A stretch of 19,397 nucleotides of DNA from JASFTV01 sp050050615 (GCA_050050615.1 JASFTV010000023.1:1-19397); one strand, 5' to 3'; counted from the first letter of the stretch, positions 5,759-13,121 are shown. Notes: a model not told the origin generated them from the sequence alone. A program made the numbers and translations.

Positions 5759-8341
5759 CTATAACTTTACAACTTTAACCCTTGTCACGGCGTGACGAGC
5801 CGTGCTGCCGCTAAGCCTGTCGTACTCGGCCGGAATAACGTCATTGCTACTGCCTCCCCTGGGCACCTTGCCGAACTCCCGAGAAGCCACCCTCCCATAG
5901 GCCCAGTGTCCCTGACCGTAGCATTTAGCTATGGTGCCCGGCCTGACGCCCTCCCACAGGTTCGCCGTGCATTCCAGTTGTCCTGTGGGAGATATCAGCC
6001 TTATTCTGTCCCCGCTCTCAACGCCCAGCTTCCTCGCATCCAGGGGATTCATTTTGGCCACGTCCTCATTTCTTACATCACCCGGATCAAGGTCTTTGAA
6101 TTCATGATACCAGGTACAATTTGCAGACCTCCCTTCCCTATTCAGTCGTGACTTGTGGTCCACAAACACGAAAGGATATTCCTTCTCGTCTCCCAGCGTA
6201 AGCGGTTCTTCATAATGAGGAATAAACGCTTTTTCCCCTTGCGCCTGGTAGTCACACGTGGCCAGGACGTCGTCAACCGTCGTCTCGTGTTTTTCTGCGT
6301 GTTTTTCCAATGCCGCTTTCAGGGTCTCGCTATAGAACTCGAACTTCTTGGTCTTGGTTTTCATCTTTCCCCAACGCTTTCTGAAGGGATAGGGATCCGA
6401 ATTCCACACGCCGGCTTTCCTGAATGCTTCCCATCCATTGAATTTGTCTCCACCCTTGTGTTTCGCAGGATCCCAGAGGTTCTGGGTGGCGTATTTAAGG
6501 GCGTAGAGGGCAAACTCTTTCTCATTGGTCGGAGCTTTCCCTGTCTCCGGGTCCTTGTATTCCTTGTAGTGGTTAAGCAAGTGATCAAAGCCCTTTTCAG
6601 CCAGCTTCTCTGCAATCAACCAGGGAATCTCCGTCTCGTCTATCTTGTAGTCCCATATCCGATCGATTACCGGTTGAAGCAGTGTCACGTGGCGGTATCC
6701 GTTCCCGATCGCTTTAACGTATCCCCATTTTTCAAACAGGTGATGCGTGTCAGGAAGAACGATGTCAGCAAACCACGTAAATTCAGAGGCGTTGGTCGTG
6801 ATATGCACAAGGAAAGGTATTTTAGACAATGCTCGTTCCCACCTTTCCGGCTGGGTACACGAGAAGGCAAAGTTGTTCATATAGCCCATAGCAACTTTGA
6901 TCTCATAGGGATCCTCGTTGATGATTCCGTCCGCCGCATTGTTGGTGACCACCGCGCTGCCGGGTTTCCCCTCTTTAACAGAGGGAAACGCCTTTCTTCC
7001 TCTATGGTCTATCTTCTCGTGCTTTTTCCCCTTCTTTGCGATCTCATCCATAAAATCGTCTGGTTTGGGAAATTTCTTGGTGTACTCCTTATTGCTGACC
7101 AGGGTTCCACCGATGTTGTCACAAGCCCCTAGGAGACCATTTAGGGCATGAACGGCCATGGCGGTGTATCCCCCTCTGACCTGCATGCTGGGGCCTCCTC
7201 CCAGCCAAGAGATCACATGGGGTGCAGCCTTGCCATATTCAACGGCCACTCTTTTGATCTGCCCCACCGGTAATCCGGTCCTTTCCGCAGCCCACTCCGG
7301 AGTCTTATCTTTCAGTTCAAGATTCCACCACCTAACCAGGCCGTGTGTGTATTTCTCCTCGAAGTCCTCTTCATTGACCTCCTCGCCTGAGACAAACCTG
7401 TTAACCCCATTCTTAAAGTCTCCAACGAAATCCCTAGACCACAAACCGTCTGTAAGAATGAGGTGGGCAATGGCTACGGCCAGAGCACCGTCCTCTCCGG
7501 GCTTGATAGGCAGCCATTCATCCGCTTTTGCCGCTGTAGCGGAGAGTCTCGGCTCCACCACCGCAATCCGCGCTCGATCCAGAACATCTCCCCAGGCGCT
7601 GGAGTAGTAGGAGACCTGTCTATTGGCGGCTAGGGGGTCTGCCCCCCAAATGATGATGTATCTTGCATTTTCAACATCATACTGTCTGTAATTCCAGTAG
7701 CCTTCTGTGTAATAAGGACCGAACTTCTCCGCCTCCGCACATATGGCGCTGTGGGAAATATTGTTTGGGGAGCCGATGATTTTGGTCATGCGGTCATAGA
7801 GGACATCCCTCATGTAAGAATATCTTCCTCTCATGAGCATGTACTTGTGGGTCTCATTATTTTTTCTGAGCGCCATGATCTTGTCCGCTATGGTATTGAG
7901 CGCTTCATCCCAAGAAATGGGCACAAAACCCGGGTCTTCATTGCGCCCTTTCTTTGGATTGGTTCTCTTCATGGGCGTCTTGATCCTGTCCGGATCATAA
8001 ACCTGTTGCAAGGCCAGATGCACTCTCGGGCAACTCGCTTCTCCATTTACCTTGGACTTAGGGTTCCCTCGAATTTTGATCGCTCTCCCGTCCACCACGT
8101 AGACCTGTTTTGCGCACCACGATGTACAGCCTTGACAGGTTGACGCTCGCCACTCTCCGATCTCGGTCAACGATTGCTTCTCTGTCTCAGCCAGAGCCCT
8201 CAAGGTGGGCTTGAACGCGCCGCCCATAGCCAGTGCTGCGCCTGTCACCGCCGAGGCCTTCATAAAAGTCCTTCTCGAGAGCTCCACATTATCGAGGAAA
8301 TCCGTTATGAGTATTTTCCCTTTCCTTTTCTCTTCTTTCAT
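5759..8341 (-). CDS. arrA: Tat-exported molybdopterin reductase catalytic subunit, ArrA-like (arsenate respiratory reductase candidate)
   Basis: The protein has 860 residues. A Tat signal, SRRTFMK (22-28), is followed by a hydrophobic stretch. The Fe-S ligands are C69-x2-C72-x3-C76-x27-C104, the spacing I recall for ArrA. The molybdenum ligand is most likely C201 in HSAICAEAEKFG, followed by the MGD-binding domains of the DMSO reductase family. RGRY (171-174) matches a motif reported for ArrA as opposed to ArxA. R173, H197, K206 and Y218 sit at the same offsets from the Cys ligand as the arsenate-contacting residues I recall from Shewanella ArrA (R165, H189, K198, Y210 around C193). Length is close to ArrA (about 850). 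An earlier GTG at 8398 lacks a site, while the ATG at 8341 has GGAGG, so I start there. Related antimonate, tetrathionate and polysulfide reductases remain alternatives. Symbols for the partner subunits are withheld. Confidence 0.72.
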   Translation of the reverse strand: MKEEKRKGKILITDFLDNVELSRRTFMKASAVTGAALAMGGAFKPTLRALAETEKQSLTEIGEWRASTCQGCTSWCAKQVYVVDGRAIKIRGNPKSKVNGEASCPRVHLALQQVYDPDRIKTPMKRTNPKKGRNEDPGFVPISWDEALNTIADKIMALRKNNETHKYMLMRGRYSYMRDVLYDRMTKIIGSPNNISHSAICAEAEKFGPYYTEGYWNYRQYDVENARYIIIWGADPLAANRQVSYYSSAWGDVLDRARIAVVEPRLSATAAKADEWLPIKPGEDGALAVAIAHLILTDGLWSRDFVGDFKNGVNRFVSGEEVNEEDFEEKYTHGLVRWWNLELKDKTPEWAAERTGLPVGQIKRVAVEYGKAAPHVISWLGGGPSMQVRGGYTAMAVHALNGLLGACDNIGGTLVSNKEYTKKFPKPDDFMDEIAKKGKKHEKIDHRGRKAFPSVKEGKPGSAVVTNNAADGIINEDPYEIKVAMGYMNNFAFSCTQPERWERALSKIPFLVHITTNASEFTWFADIVLPDTHHLFEKWGYVKAIGNGYRHVTLLQPVIDRIWDYKIDETEIPWLIAEKLAEKGFDHLLNHYKEYKDPETGKAPTNEKEFALYALKYATQNLWDPAKHKGGDKFNGWEAFRKAGVWNSDPYPFRKRWGKMKTKTKKFEFYSETLKAALEKHAEKHETTVDDVLATCDYQAQGEKAFIPHYEEPLTLGDEKEYPFVFVDHKSRLNREGRSANCTWYHEFKDLDPGDVRNEDVAKMNPLDARKLGVESGDRIRLISPTGQLECTANLWEGVRPGTIAKCYGQGHWAYGRVASREFGKVPRGGSSNDVIPAEYDRLSGSTARHAVTRVKVVKL

Positions 8342-8457
8342 AAGCCCTCCATTCCAAAATTTCTTTGTCTTTGCTTTATTTCCATCGTTTGCTTCCACTA
8401 GGACAAAACCCCTCGGTTCAAATCTGTTCTGTTGGTGGTAAGAATCGGTTCACTCTA

Positions 8458-8838
8458 TCATGAATCTTTTGAATTCGCATCTTCCTCATGGATGCTTTTG
8501 AGCAAAAAAATAAGTTCATCTTCATCAACCGGTTTTGTGAGCATCGCATACACGTGGGTCCCGATAGACTCTTGCAGGTCGGGGTGAAATCGGCTTAAGG
8601 AAAGACCCATGATGCATATTCCCGGGTATACTCTCTTCAATTCTCTGATGTTGCGATTACTTACGGGAACCGAATCGAAGTCTAGGAGAAGAATCCTGCA
8701 GGGATTAGCCTGAAGGTGTTTTTCCAGGCTCATAAGAGAATCCAAACAGACGGCCCGGAAATGGCATTCTTCCAGTTTTGCGCAGAGTTCCTTTCCCTCT
8801 GATTCGTTCGTATTGACAATTGCGATCGGCTCGTCCAT
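8458..8838 (-). CDS. Stand-alone degenerate receiver (CheY-like) protein
   Basis: The protein has 126 residues and one domain with the receiver fold: IAIVNTNES (first strand), LLLDFDS with candidate phospho-acceptor D53, GLS (S80) and TKP with K102. The acidic pair that normally binds Mg2+ at the end of strand 1 (usually DD) is replaced by N9-T10, so phosphorylation may be impaired. It has five cysteines, including C19-x5-C25-x5-C31. No output domain is attached and no kinase gene is in the window. It is the first gene after the sigma-54 promoter and lies 116 nt ahead of the catalytic subunit gene. The frame extends to a GTG at 8916, but that codon overlaps the promoter, so I chose the ATG at 8838. 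No good ribosome binding site is visible there, so the start is uncertain. Confidence 0.7.
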   Translation of the reverse strand: MDEPIAIVNTNESEGKELCAKLEECHFRAVCLDSLMSLEKHLQANPCRILLLDFDSVPVSNRNIRELKRVYPGICIMGLSLSRFHPDLQESIGTHVYAMLTKPVDEDELIFLLKSIHEEDANSKDS

Positions 8839-8900
8839 TCGGTTCACTGCAAATTGTGTATTCTTTGGCTGACAAAAACCGAGAAACGACCTCCTATATC

Positions 8901-8915
8901 GCAAAGTGCATGCCA
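8901..8915 (-). promoter_or_regulatory. Sigma-54 (RpoN) -24/-12 promoter
   Basis: The minus strand reads TGGCATG-CACT-TTGC, an essentially perfect match to the TGGCAYR-N4-TTGC consensus, with GG at -24 and GC at -12 in correct register. Transcription would start near 8889, about 50 nt before the receiver gene, and continue into the reductase operon. The activator encoded at 9953-12160 has the GAFTGA motif needed to contact sigma-54, which makes a regulatory link likely. Confidence 0.8.
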
Positions 8916-9101
8916 CAGGGTGGCACTGATTCGTCGCAGCGCTTAGCGCCGGGGAGGATAGGATGTTTCAGGTCATTTAATCCCTTGAAATCTCTAGAAA
9001 TGGTGTGGATCTCCAAATGCGGGGCGATCGCAAGAAATGGAGCGAAGGCCACCTGAAGGGAAAAAATGGGAGGAATTAGGTCTGCGGACTTGTCATGATT
9101 C

Positions 9102-9162
9102 AGGACACGGTTCTTCCCTCATCTACACTTTATCAATGATAAATTGAGCTTATCCGTGTCCT
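9102..9162. promoter_or_regulatory. Enhancer-like inverted repeat upstream of the sigma-54 promoter
   Basis: The 9-bp arms AGGACACGG (9102-9110) and CCGTGTCCT (9154-9162) are exact reverse complements, 43 nt apart. They lie about 190-250 nt upstream of the -24 element, a usual distance for upstream activating sequences of Fis-type sigma-54 activators. A second palindrome, TTTATC-AAT-GATAAA (9129-9143), lies between the arms and might bind another factor such as IHF or a repressor. The surrounding non-coding stretch 8839-9952 also holds repeats E3 and E4 and long-repeat copy 2. I see no convincing gene in it. Confidence 0.5.
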
Positions 9163-9270
9163 AGATCCGGACGCTGTATCTTGTGTCAGGGCAAGACAGA
9201 GGGAACCTCAGCAAACAACGGCCATATCACATACTGACAATTGAGGATCCAATGTCTTTCGCCGGCCGAG

Positions 9271-9392
9271 CTATAACAAACGCAATAAGTGAAGTGTCAT
9301 TCCGAGGAGCGAAACCGGCGAAGGAATCTCATGAGATCGCTTCGCTCGCAATGAGATTGTCGGCGTCAATTTATTTAATGCATTCACTATAG
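9271..9392. repeat. Palindromic repeat element E3 (inverted copy of 2684-2810)
   Basis: This 122 bp element starts CTATAACAAACG and ends CATTCACTATAG. It is the reverse complement of E2 with a few differences, and both boundaries coincide. It contains GTGTCATTCCGAGGAGCGAA and GCTTCGCTCGCAATGA arms that can pair. It lies between the enhancer-like region and the activator gene. Confidence 0.8.
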
Positions 9393-9413
9393 GAGAGCGC
9401 TTCTTTATTAACA

Positions 9414-9573
9414 TGTCATTTCGAGCCCTTCGAGTGCCTCAGCGCCTCCCCTGCCCATGGCTCTGAGTTCATCGAAGGGAGCCTGCCGAAGGGGTAAACT
9501 CCGGGAGAAATCTTGATAACCCATTGGCATTGTAAGATTTCTCCCCCCCGTTTGCACGGGGGTCGAAATGACA
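9414..9573. repeat. Palindromic repeat element E4 with nested hairpins
   Basis: This 160 bp element has perfect 11-bp ends, TGTCATTTCGA (9414-9424) and TCGAAATGACA (9563-9573). Inside are three further perfect inverted repeats: CCCTTCGA/TCGAAGGG (9426-9433 and 9472-9479), GGGAGAAATCTT/AAGATTTCTCCC (9503-9514 and 9534-9545) and CCCCCGT/ACGGGGG (9545-9551 and 9556-9562). The ends resemble the TGTCATTGCGA core of E1-E3, so it looks like a diverged relative. It could fold into a branched structure as RNA or single-stranded DNA. Confidence 0.8.
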
Positions 9574-9673
9574 GGATGGCCACAGTATTTAGGAAACGCT
9601 CGACTACTGCCATATCCCAGAAATACCTTTAATAATTTTCGACATGCCAGATGTTAGACTTGCCTGTTTGAGC

Positions 9674-9889
9674 GGCCGCCGGGGGGTCTCTCCTCAGAGC
9701 CGCAACCAACATTCGTCCTGGGCCCCTTCAACGCCACCAAGCTCATCATAGTCGCCTCGAAGCAGCCCCAAAGGATGAGCATGGTTGCAACCTTGATCTT
9801 CTGTGCCCGGGGCGTCTATTAAAGATTTGGGGGCGGCCACAAGGCACGTGACGAAATGTTGCGGCTCTGAGAAGAGACCCCTGGCGGCC
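9674..9889. repeat. Inverted repeat arms in and next to long-repeat copy 2
   Basis: The 33-nt sequence at 9674-9706 is nearly the exact reverse complement of 9858-9889: about 30 of 32 bases agree, with one gap. The second arm is part of long-repeat copy 2, while the first lies just outside it and has no counterpart beside copy 1. It may be a fragment of another, oppositely oriented copy of the same element. Confidence 0.7.
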
Positions 9890-9956
9890 CTCAACAGCAT
9901 GAATCCTCCTATCCTTATAACGGCATATTAAGGTTATTTGTGGGACACGATACTAG
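9734..9956. repeat. Long direct repeat, copy 2 (partner at 2952-3174)
   Basis: This copy is about 95% identical to 2952-3174 in the same orientation. It ends at the CTAG of 9953-9956, which supplies the TAG stop of the sigma-54 activator gene. On the minus strand AGGAGG precedes an ATG at 9900 and a 68-codon frame running to 9694 (MLLRAARGLFSEPQHFV...). The frame is broken in copy 1, so coding is doubtful. No known mobile element or RNA family was recognised. Confidence 0.85.
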
Positions 9957-12160
9957 TGCGTGGTGGGGTTTGTGATTCCGTATTTCTTTAGTTTCACGTA
10001 GAGGGTATTGCGGCTGATTCCCAAACGGTGAGCGGCTGCTTTCTTATTCCAGCTGCACCTTTCCAGGGTCCCCTGCAGCAGTTCCTTCTCGTGTGCTGCT
10101 ATGGTGGGCACCTCGGTAGCCAGACCCGCGCCCTCTCTGACCCGGATGATCGATGAGGGTAAATCTGTGGACTCGATCCTGGTCCCCTTGGCCAGCACTG
10201 TCGCATGCTCGATGCTGTTTTCAAGCTCACGCACATTTCCGGGCCACGCGTAATCGAGGAGTAGTCGCATCGCTTCAGGGCTGAGTTCCTGAATATCTCT
10301 GTTTTGCTCCGAGGCGAAAAAGCGAACAAAATGACGTGCGAGAAGTGGAATGTCATTCCGCCTTTCTCTCAAAGGGGGTAAGTTTATGGGTATCACGTTT
10401 AGCCGGTAGTAAAGGTCTTCTCGAAAACGACCCTCCTTCACCTCCTGAAGAAGGTCCTTATTGGTGGCTGCGAGGATACGCACGTCCACATCTAGAGTCT
10501 GTTCACCGCCTATGCGCTCAAATTTTCGGCTCTGGAGCACCCGAAGCAGCTTGATCTGTGCTGATGGCGGCATCTCCCCTACCTCATCCAGAAATACGGT
10601 ACCGCCGTGGGCCTGCTCAAACCGTCCTGACTTCCTTCGAGTAGCCCCGGTAAAGGCCCCTTTTTCATGACCAAAAAGCTCACTCTCCAGAAGCGTTGTC
10701 GGGTAGGCCGAACAGTTGATCACCACAAACGGTTTGTTCCTTCGCGGGCTCTTTTGATGGATAGCTCGGGCTACCAACTCTTTTCCGGTTCCGCTTTCAC
10801 CTTGAATCAGAACAGTGGCGTCAGTGGGGGCAACATCCTCAATGAGCTTGTAGACCAACCGCATCTTAGGATCCTTGCCGATGATACCACTGAACTCAGC
10901 CGAACTCCTTAGACGGCTCTGCAATTCACGCGCTTCTTCCTCCTGCAAAACGGCCCGCTTGATCACCCCAGCGGCCTGGGCGATAATTACACCTGCCGTG
11001 CCGATATCATCAAGATTACACTTACAATCATCAGGACAGGCAATGACCAAAGCACCAAAGATTTCATTTTCATGGTGAACCGGAGCGATAGCCAGGCAAG
11101 TTGTTTCTGCAAACCTTTCCGGAACAAGGGGAGGGCTCAAAAAGAAATGCTCCGTGAAGGTGGCTTCTTTAAGATCCCTAAATGCAGCCATACAATCTTG
11201 GACCACCCCGGGGTCATCCAGTGTCTTCATCTCTCTAGCTGATAGGACGAAAAGAAGATCGCGGTGGCTGTTAAAAAGCAAAAGCACCATGTGATGCCCG
11301 TGTTTTAGAATGCCCTGGAATCTCTGGAGCAAGAAGGAGCCGATTTCTCCAAGGCTGCGCAGCGAACCGATCTCTTGAATGATGTCGCAGAAAGTCCGTG
11401 TCTGCTGATTGGCGCGTTCTAGCTCTCCGGTCTGTTCCTTAAGCCGCCGGGTATATTTCTCCGCACGTGCAACCATATGGTTAAATGCAGCCGCCAATCT
11501 CCCCACTTCATCCTGGCTTGAGACATTCACTCTTACGCTCAGGTCTCCTTTGTCAATTTCTTGGGTCGCCTCTGCCAATGCTGCCAGAGGTCCGGTAATG
11601 CGTCTTACAAAAAAGAGTGTCCCTACCAGAGCGAGCAGAAGGATTGCCAAGGTAAGCATGCTCATTTGTAGCCAGAGCTTGGCAAACTGAGCTTGCTGGG
11701 GTTTTTCAGAGTATCCAAAACGTAAGAAGCCAGCCCTGCCTTCAAAAATGGGCCAGGCGATATCAAGGTAATGTTCGCCGTCGGTGGAGGTGATTCTCTG
11801 AAAACGCTTCTGGCCTTTTGCCTTAGGGCTGTTGGCCTTTAGCAGCCCTACAGGAACGCCTTGCGGGAACGTATGCGCCAGGATTTCCTGATCTCTCAGA
11901 ACAAAAAGATAGGCAATGGATGGATGGCTCCGTATGTGATTATTCAAGGTTTTTTGAAGCGCAACCAGGTCGTTTATGAGAATCTCATCCGTAGCTTCAA
12001 GAGCTACAGCGTGAGCAAGATTTTCGCCTTGAGCACGCATCGTCTCAAGAAGGCTGTTGCTGTACTGCTGAGATACCAGAACCGAAATGAGCAGCCCGCT
12101 TCCGATCACCAAGCCGGAGACCGCCAGCAATAGTTTGCTCTTAAGGCTTTGTAACCACAT
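9953..12160 (-). CDS. Membrane-bound sensor/sigma-54 activator (TM-periplasmic-TM-HAMP-GAF-AAA+-Fis)
   Basis: The protein has 735 residues. Helix 1 (about 9-29), a periplasmic region (about 30-160) and helix 2 (about 164-186) are followed by HAMP (about 187-240) and GAF (about 265-405) domains. The AAA+ sigma-54 interaction domain has Walker A GESGTGKE (454-461), GAFTGA (501-506), Walker B TVFLDE (521-526) and WPGNVRELEN near 639-648. A Fis-type helix-turn-helix closes the protein (about 705-728). There is neither a histidine kinase nor a receiver domain, so signal would pass from membrane to promoter within one polypeptide. The GAF domain contains C375-x3-C379-x-C381. The ATG at 12160 lies 20 nt inside the binding-protein gene, implying translational coupling. 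The likely target is the sigma-54 promoter at 8901-8915. The stop lies in long-repeat copy 2. Confidence 0.9.
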   Translation of the reverse strand: MWLQSLKSKLLLAVSGLVIGSGLLISVLVSQQYSNSLLETMRAQGENLAHAVALEATDEILINDLVALQKTLNNHIRSHPSIAYLFVLRDQEILAHTFPQGVPVGLLKANSPKAKGQKRFQRITSTDGEHYLDIAWPIFEGRAGFLRFGYSEKPQQAQFAKLWLQMSMLTLAILLLALVGTLFFVRRITGPLAALAEATQEIDKGDLSVRVNVSSQDEVGRLAAAFNHMVARAEKYTRRLKEQTGELERANQQTRTFCDIIQEIGSLRSLGEIGSFLLQRFQGILKHGHHMVLLLFNSHRDLLFVLSAREMKTLDDPGVVQDCMAAFRDLKEATFTEHFFLSPPLVPERFAETTCLAIAPVHHENEIFGALVIACPDDCKCNLDDIGTAGVIIAQAAGVIKRAVLQEEEARELQSRLRSSAEFSGIIGKDPKMRLVYKLIEDVAPTDATVLIQGESGTGKELVARAIHQKSPRRNKPFVVINCSAYPTTLLESELFGHEKGAFTGATRRKSGRFEQAHGGTVFLDEVGEMPPSAQIKLLRVLQSRKFERIGGEQTLDVDVRILAATNKDLLQEVKEGRFREDLYYRLNVIPINLPPLRERRNDIPLLARHFVRFFASEQNRDIQELSPEAMRLLLDYAWPGNVRELENSIEHATVLAKGTRIESTDLPSSIIRVREGAGLATEVPTIAAHEKELLQGTLERCSWNKKAAAHRLGISRNTLYVKLKKYGITNPTTH

Positions 12161-13121
12161 GGACTTGATTCTCCATTAATGCCATTGTCCTTCTCATGTC
12201 TCGAATAGGCTTGTACCAGGCCTCTTCGGTCGTCGTGAACCTGTCAATCATCAACAAGCCTAGAATCTTTTGTCCTTCGGGCTCTAAATGCATAGAAAAT
12301 AGAAGTTGACGAATTCGTTCCCTGACTTCTGGTTCCAAATATTTTGAGGCAACCGCAGGCGGGATTCCATAGTCTTCCGATTTTCTAATGATCCGTGTTG
12401 CGGATGTGAAAGTGGGATTTTCCTGGTGATAATATTCCCATATGAGCCCGTCCACAGCGGCTCCGTCCACAAGTGCCCTTGCCACGGCCATGATGGAATT
12501 GTCGTGGCTGTAAGTGTAGATCGTCTTCCTGAAGAAGGTTTCGGGTGACTCTCCCAATTGCAGCGTCCAGTAGGTAGGCACCAACTTTCCCGTATTTGAT
12601 TCAGGATCCGTGAAGGCAAACATATGCCCCCTCAAATCCTCTAGACTGTAGAAGCCGCTATCTTTGTTGACTATCAGATAGGACCGGTAGAAATGACTTC
12701 CCTGAACCACTGGGGTGCCCAAGGGTTCAAAACCGTATTTTTCTCTCCCGCTGGCGTATGGTCCTGAACAGATGAAAGCCACATCAATCTGCCCTCTACC
12801 CAGAAGTTGGTTGATCTCTTCATACGTCTTGCGCTGTACGAGCCTAACTTCTCGACCGAGCTTACGGCTGATATAGTCCAAAAGTTGCCGGTAATAGATA
12901 GAAGTCTCCTTAGGTGAGGTCATAGCGCCCACCGCCACCCTCAAGACTGGATACTCCGGCGCCGCTGCCTCAGGCCGTTCTATGGAAACGGTCTTGCTAA
13001 AATCAACGACAACGGTGTCAGAATCTCTGCCACAGGCGTAAGCGAAGATCACAATCGTGGCTGCAAGGAAGCTGATCAAAAGACGGGACTTCTTTGGAGA
13101 CGTATATAATAATAGATTCAT
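12141..13121 (-). CDS. PhnD/AioX-like periplasmic substrate-binding lipoprotein
   Basis: The protein has 326 residues from the chosen start. It has an N-terminal KKSR, a hydrophobic segment and a possible lipobox ending in C30 (AYAC). The fold is that of PhnD-like (phosphate/phosphonate/oxyanion) binding proteins: VLRVAVGAMTSP, a QIDVAFICSGPYASG loop containing C118, HFYRSYLIVNKDSG and LRGHMFAFTDPESNTGKLVP. No transporter genes are nearby, and the gene overlaps a membrane sensor/activator by 20 nt, so a sensory role is more likely than uptake. Known precedents are AioX, ArxX and ArrX, periplasmic arsenic-sensing proteins paired with regulators. C118 is a candidate ligand residue by analogy only. 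The frame opens at a GTG at 13145, but the ATG at 13121 gives a normal signal peptide. The ribosome binding site is weak (GGGA) for either. Confidence 0.82.
   Translation of the reverse strand: MNLLLYTSPKKSRLLISFLAATIVIFAYACGRDSDTVVVDFSKTVSIERPEAAAPEYPVLRVAVGAMTSPKETSIYYRQLLDYISRKLGREVRLVQRKTYEEINQLLGRGQIDVAFICSGPYASGREKYGFEPLGTPVVQGSHFYRSYLIVNKDSGFYSLEDLRGHMFAFTDPESNTGKLVPTYWTLQLGESPETFFRKTIYTYSHDNSIMAVARALVDGAAVDGLIWEYYHQENPTFTSATRIIRKSEDYGIPPAVASKYLEPEVRERIRQLLFSMHLEPEGQKILGLLMIDRFTTTEEAWYKPIRDMRRTMALMENQVHVVTKP

Noticed and set aside
6155..7132. 325-codon plus-strand frame opposite the reductase catalytic gene
   Set aside because: It is antisense to a full-length gene with complete motifs, has no domain and no ribosome binding site, and its composition looks like a reverse-strand shadow.
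8839..8916. N-terminal extension of the receiver gene to a GTG at 8916
   Set aside because: The GTG and following codons coincide with the sigma-54 -24/-12 element, and the receiver fold begins only at the ATG of 8838.
8921..8936. Plus-strand TGGCACTGATTCGTCGC as a second, divergent sigma-54 promoter
   Set aside because: The -24 half fits, but there is no TTGC at the correct distance and no plus-strand gene follows.
9271..9573. Palindromic elements as a CRISPR array
   Set aside because: The repeats are unequal, self-complementary over long distances, not regularly spaced, and no cas genes are present.
9694..9900. 68-codon frame annotated as a gene
   Set aside because: The frame is disrupted in the other copy of the repeat, so it is reported only as an observation.
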